Below are positions 62,832 to 64,000 of a stretch of DNA of 64,000 bases, in pieces. The stretch comes from Flectonema sp. DT1601. Lineage: Eukaryota; Euglenozoa; Diplonemea; Diplonemida; Diplonemidae. Each line of letters begins with the position of its first letter. The first letter of the stretch is position 1. The stretch spans positions 248,001-312,000 of the forward strand of contig OZ025800.1 in NCBI GenBank assembly GCA_964019425.1, given 5' to 3'. The notes beneath the pieces were generated by a model. It made no database searches, was not told the origin of the DNA, and was given only the letters and a program-made list of their open reading frames with translations. A program made the translations under genes and the position numbers.

Positions 62832-64000
62832 CTACTTCCGTACAGGTCTCTTCGGATTTCTCGTAAACTGGCTGTCAGAAGTATGAGTGACAACAAAAGA
62901 TTCTTGGTGCTGAGTGATAGGTGTTTCTGAAGATGTAAACACTTCGCGAAGGTCTTGAAAATGCGGAATTCTTTTTGCAGAAATCCACTCCCTTGGTGTT
63001 TTTGTAATGTGGTATTTCCCATTGGGTAATAAAGTAACAAGACCAAGTGTTTCTAGTCGATTTAATCCACTAAAGTGATCAAAGTCGATATTCTTATTAT
63101 GTAAGTGATTCTTGAGGTAAACTTCTACCGTATCGTCGAGCTCACGTTCATCCAAGTCACCTAACTGCCACAAAAACCAATAAGTCAGAATAATTACTTT
63201 AAAATCTTGTTGTTTTGCTTCATCTACTAACTCGCTTACAACTGGCATATCCTGAGCAGCTTGCTTGCGTTCCACAAATTTTCTCACATCTTCAGCATTC
63301 TTCTTCTTCTGACCAGTGTATTTAATAAAAAGGCTGTATAAACTCTTCAGGATCCTCAACATTACACAGAAAGTTGAAAAGATTTTCCACATCTCAATCT
63401 CGTTATCGTTAAACCAAAATCCCAAAAAAGTTCCAACCAAACAATAAAAAGTAAACAAACAATTCGGAATGAAGAACAGATGATCTACTGGTTTTCGGTT
63501 CACTCTTTTATGTGGGAAAACAGCTTCAAGATCGCCAAACGCTATGTTTCTGTATAGAGTAATACAAAGTTCTGCATTGCTATTCTCTTTTGTAGGTGCA
63601 TTGCGGTAAACTGTACAGACGTGCGTGAAAGCCGGCTCAGCGATTGTGACATTTTGAAACAGCGTTGTAAAAAATCCATACTTCTCAACTATTTTTCTTA
63701 ATGATCTACGCTGAACCCAAATTGCGTTTTTATTCGTCTTACAATCAAGTGTTTGTGGAGTTTCTACAGGTTGTGAAACTGCCATCATCGTCAAGAAACA
63801 ATTTATCTTTTCCCACAAAAAGAAACCAGTTTTTTTAATATCTTGACGACCCCTGAGATAGACTCGCATGTGTTCTTGAAGACAATCGAATTCTTTTCCA
63901 GAATCACGTCGTTTCTCTTTAAAAGATGCATTGTGATGATACGCAAGTGGAGATGAGAAACAAGAAGACACTGATGAATCGTTTCTATGAAAGTGTTCTG
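62832..64000 (-). CDS. DUF3754/TMEM143-like membrane protein, 5' end outside window
   Basis: The frame is open to the window edge, about 389 residues visible; the true start is not included. The core matches the DUF3754 (TMEM143) family: AELCITLYRNIAFGDLEAVF with PHKRVNRKPVDHLFF corresponds to the family pattern of KLFRxIPxxDLExLLP followed by xRxxDxL. It is followed by two hydrophobic segments (LFTFYCLVGTFLGFW; IFSTFCVMLRILKSLYSLF). The C-terminal half is helical with an acidic patch (GDLDERELDDTVEVYL) and a short disordered tail. Metazoan TMEM143 is reported as mitochondrial; its biochemical role is unknown. Confidence 0.75.
   Translation of the reverse strand, partial: EHFHRNDSSVSSCFSSPLAYHHNASFKEKRRDSGKEFDCLQEHMRVYLRGRQDIKKTGFFLWEKINCFLTMMAVSQPVETPQTLDCKTNKNAIWVQRRSLRKIVEKYGFFTTLFQNVTIAEPAFTHVCTVYRNAPTKENSNAELCITLYRNIAFGDLEAVFPHKRVNRKPVDHLFFIPNCLFTFYCLVGTFLGFWFNDNEIEMWKIFSTFCVMLRILKSLYSLFIKYTGQKKKNAEDVRKFVERKQAAQDMPVVSELVDEAKQQDFKVIILTYWFLWQLGDLDERELDDTVEVYLKNHLHNKNIDFDHFSGLNRLETLGLVTLLPNGKYHITKTPREWISAKRIPHFQDLREVFTSSETPITQHQESFVVTHTSDSQFTRNPKRPVRK

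Noticed and set aside
1-64000. A nonstandard genetic code
   Set aside because: TAA, TAG and TGA all end convincing frames and none appears inside a conserved domain.
1-64000. CRISPR arrays or bacterial-type operons
   Set aside because: Spliceosomal introns, signal anchors and flagellar proteins show a eukaryote; the repeats found are tandem or dispersed without spacer structure.

Overview
The window is nuclear DNA from a flagellated protist. All 21 protein genes I can support lie on the minus strand, head to tail, with no convincing plus-strand gene. Almost every start codon follows, within about 7 to 75 bases, a pyrimidine- or T-rich stretch ending in AG. Unidirectional arrays with such an acceptor before each ATG are typical of spliced-leader trans-splicing. 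One gene (19542-21221) resembles BILBO1, the flagellar pocket collar protein of kinetoplastids. Eleven short cis-introns are present, more than I would expect in a kinetoplastid. My best guess is a euglenozoan, a diplonemid or relative before a kinetoplastid; this is inference. Stop codons TAA, TAG and TGA are all used as in the standard code.

Layout in transcription order (high to low coordinates). 64000-62832: 5'-partial DUF3754/TMEM143-like membrane protein. 62831-60264: gene-free stretch with decayed duplications. 60263-56870: two-exon gene for a degenerate myosin head with a charged helical tail. 56543-54260: coiled-coil protein like TSNAXIP1. 53541-51709: proline-rich protein with TPR-like C-terminus. 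50808-48937: PH-like and PDZ protein. 48411-46931: tektin. 46218-45202: unknown. 44848-43484: secreted pectinacetylesterase/Notum-like protein lacking the nucleophile serine. 43215-41593: Cys-rich coiled-coil protein. 41244-40993: 61-residue protein with an intron. 40667-39168: Golgi-type sulfotransferase. 39167-32607: gene-poor island holding a piggyBac remnant nested in another inverted-repeat element, plus dispersed repeats.

32606-29002: two paralogous low-complexity proteins with an N-terminal Cys/His finger. 28796-27516: type II GT61-like protein. 27219-25990: VWA protein. 25627-21893: large coiled-coil protein with a polyglutamine tract. 21221-19542: BILBO1-like EF-hand coiled-coil protein. 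19288-16658: secreted GH3 glycosidase. 15652-14027: amino-acid transporter. 14026-11526: gene-free, with a tandem repeat of about 175 bp. 11525-10485: small coiled-coil protein. 9353-519: very large membrane protein with a class 3 lipase domain.

Two themes stand out: flagellar or cytoskeletal proteins (tektin, BILBO1-like, TSNAXIP1-like, myosin-derived, several coiled coils), and secreted or membrane glycan and nutrient functions (GH3, pectinacetylesterase-like, sulfotransferase, GT61-like, transporter, lipase). The most unusual signal is a split in 3' splice sites. Acceptors before start codons are mostly pyrimidine- or T-rich. The eleven cis-introns end in A-rich stretches before CAG, in one case about 20 or more A in a row.
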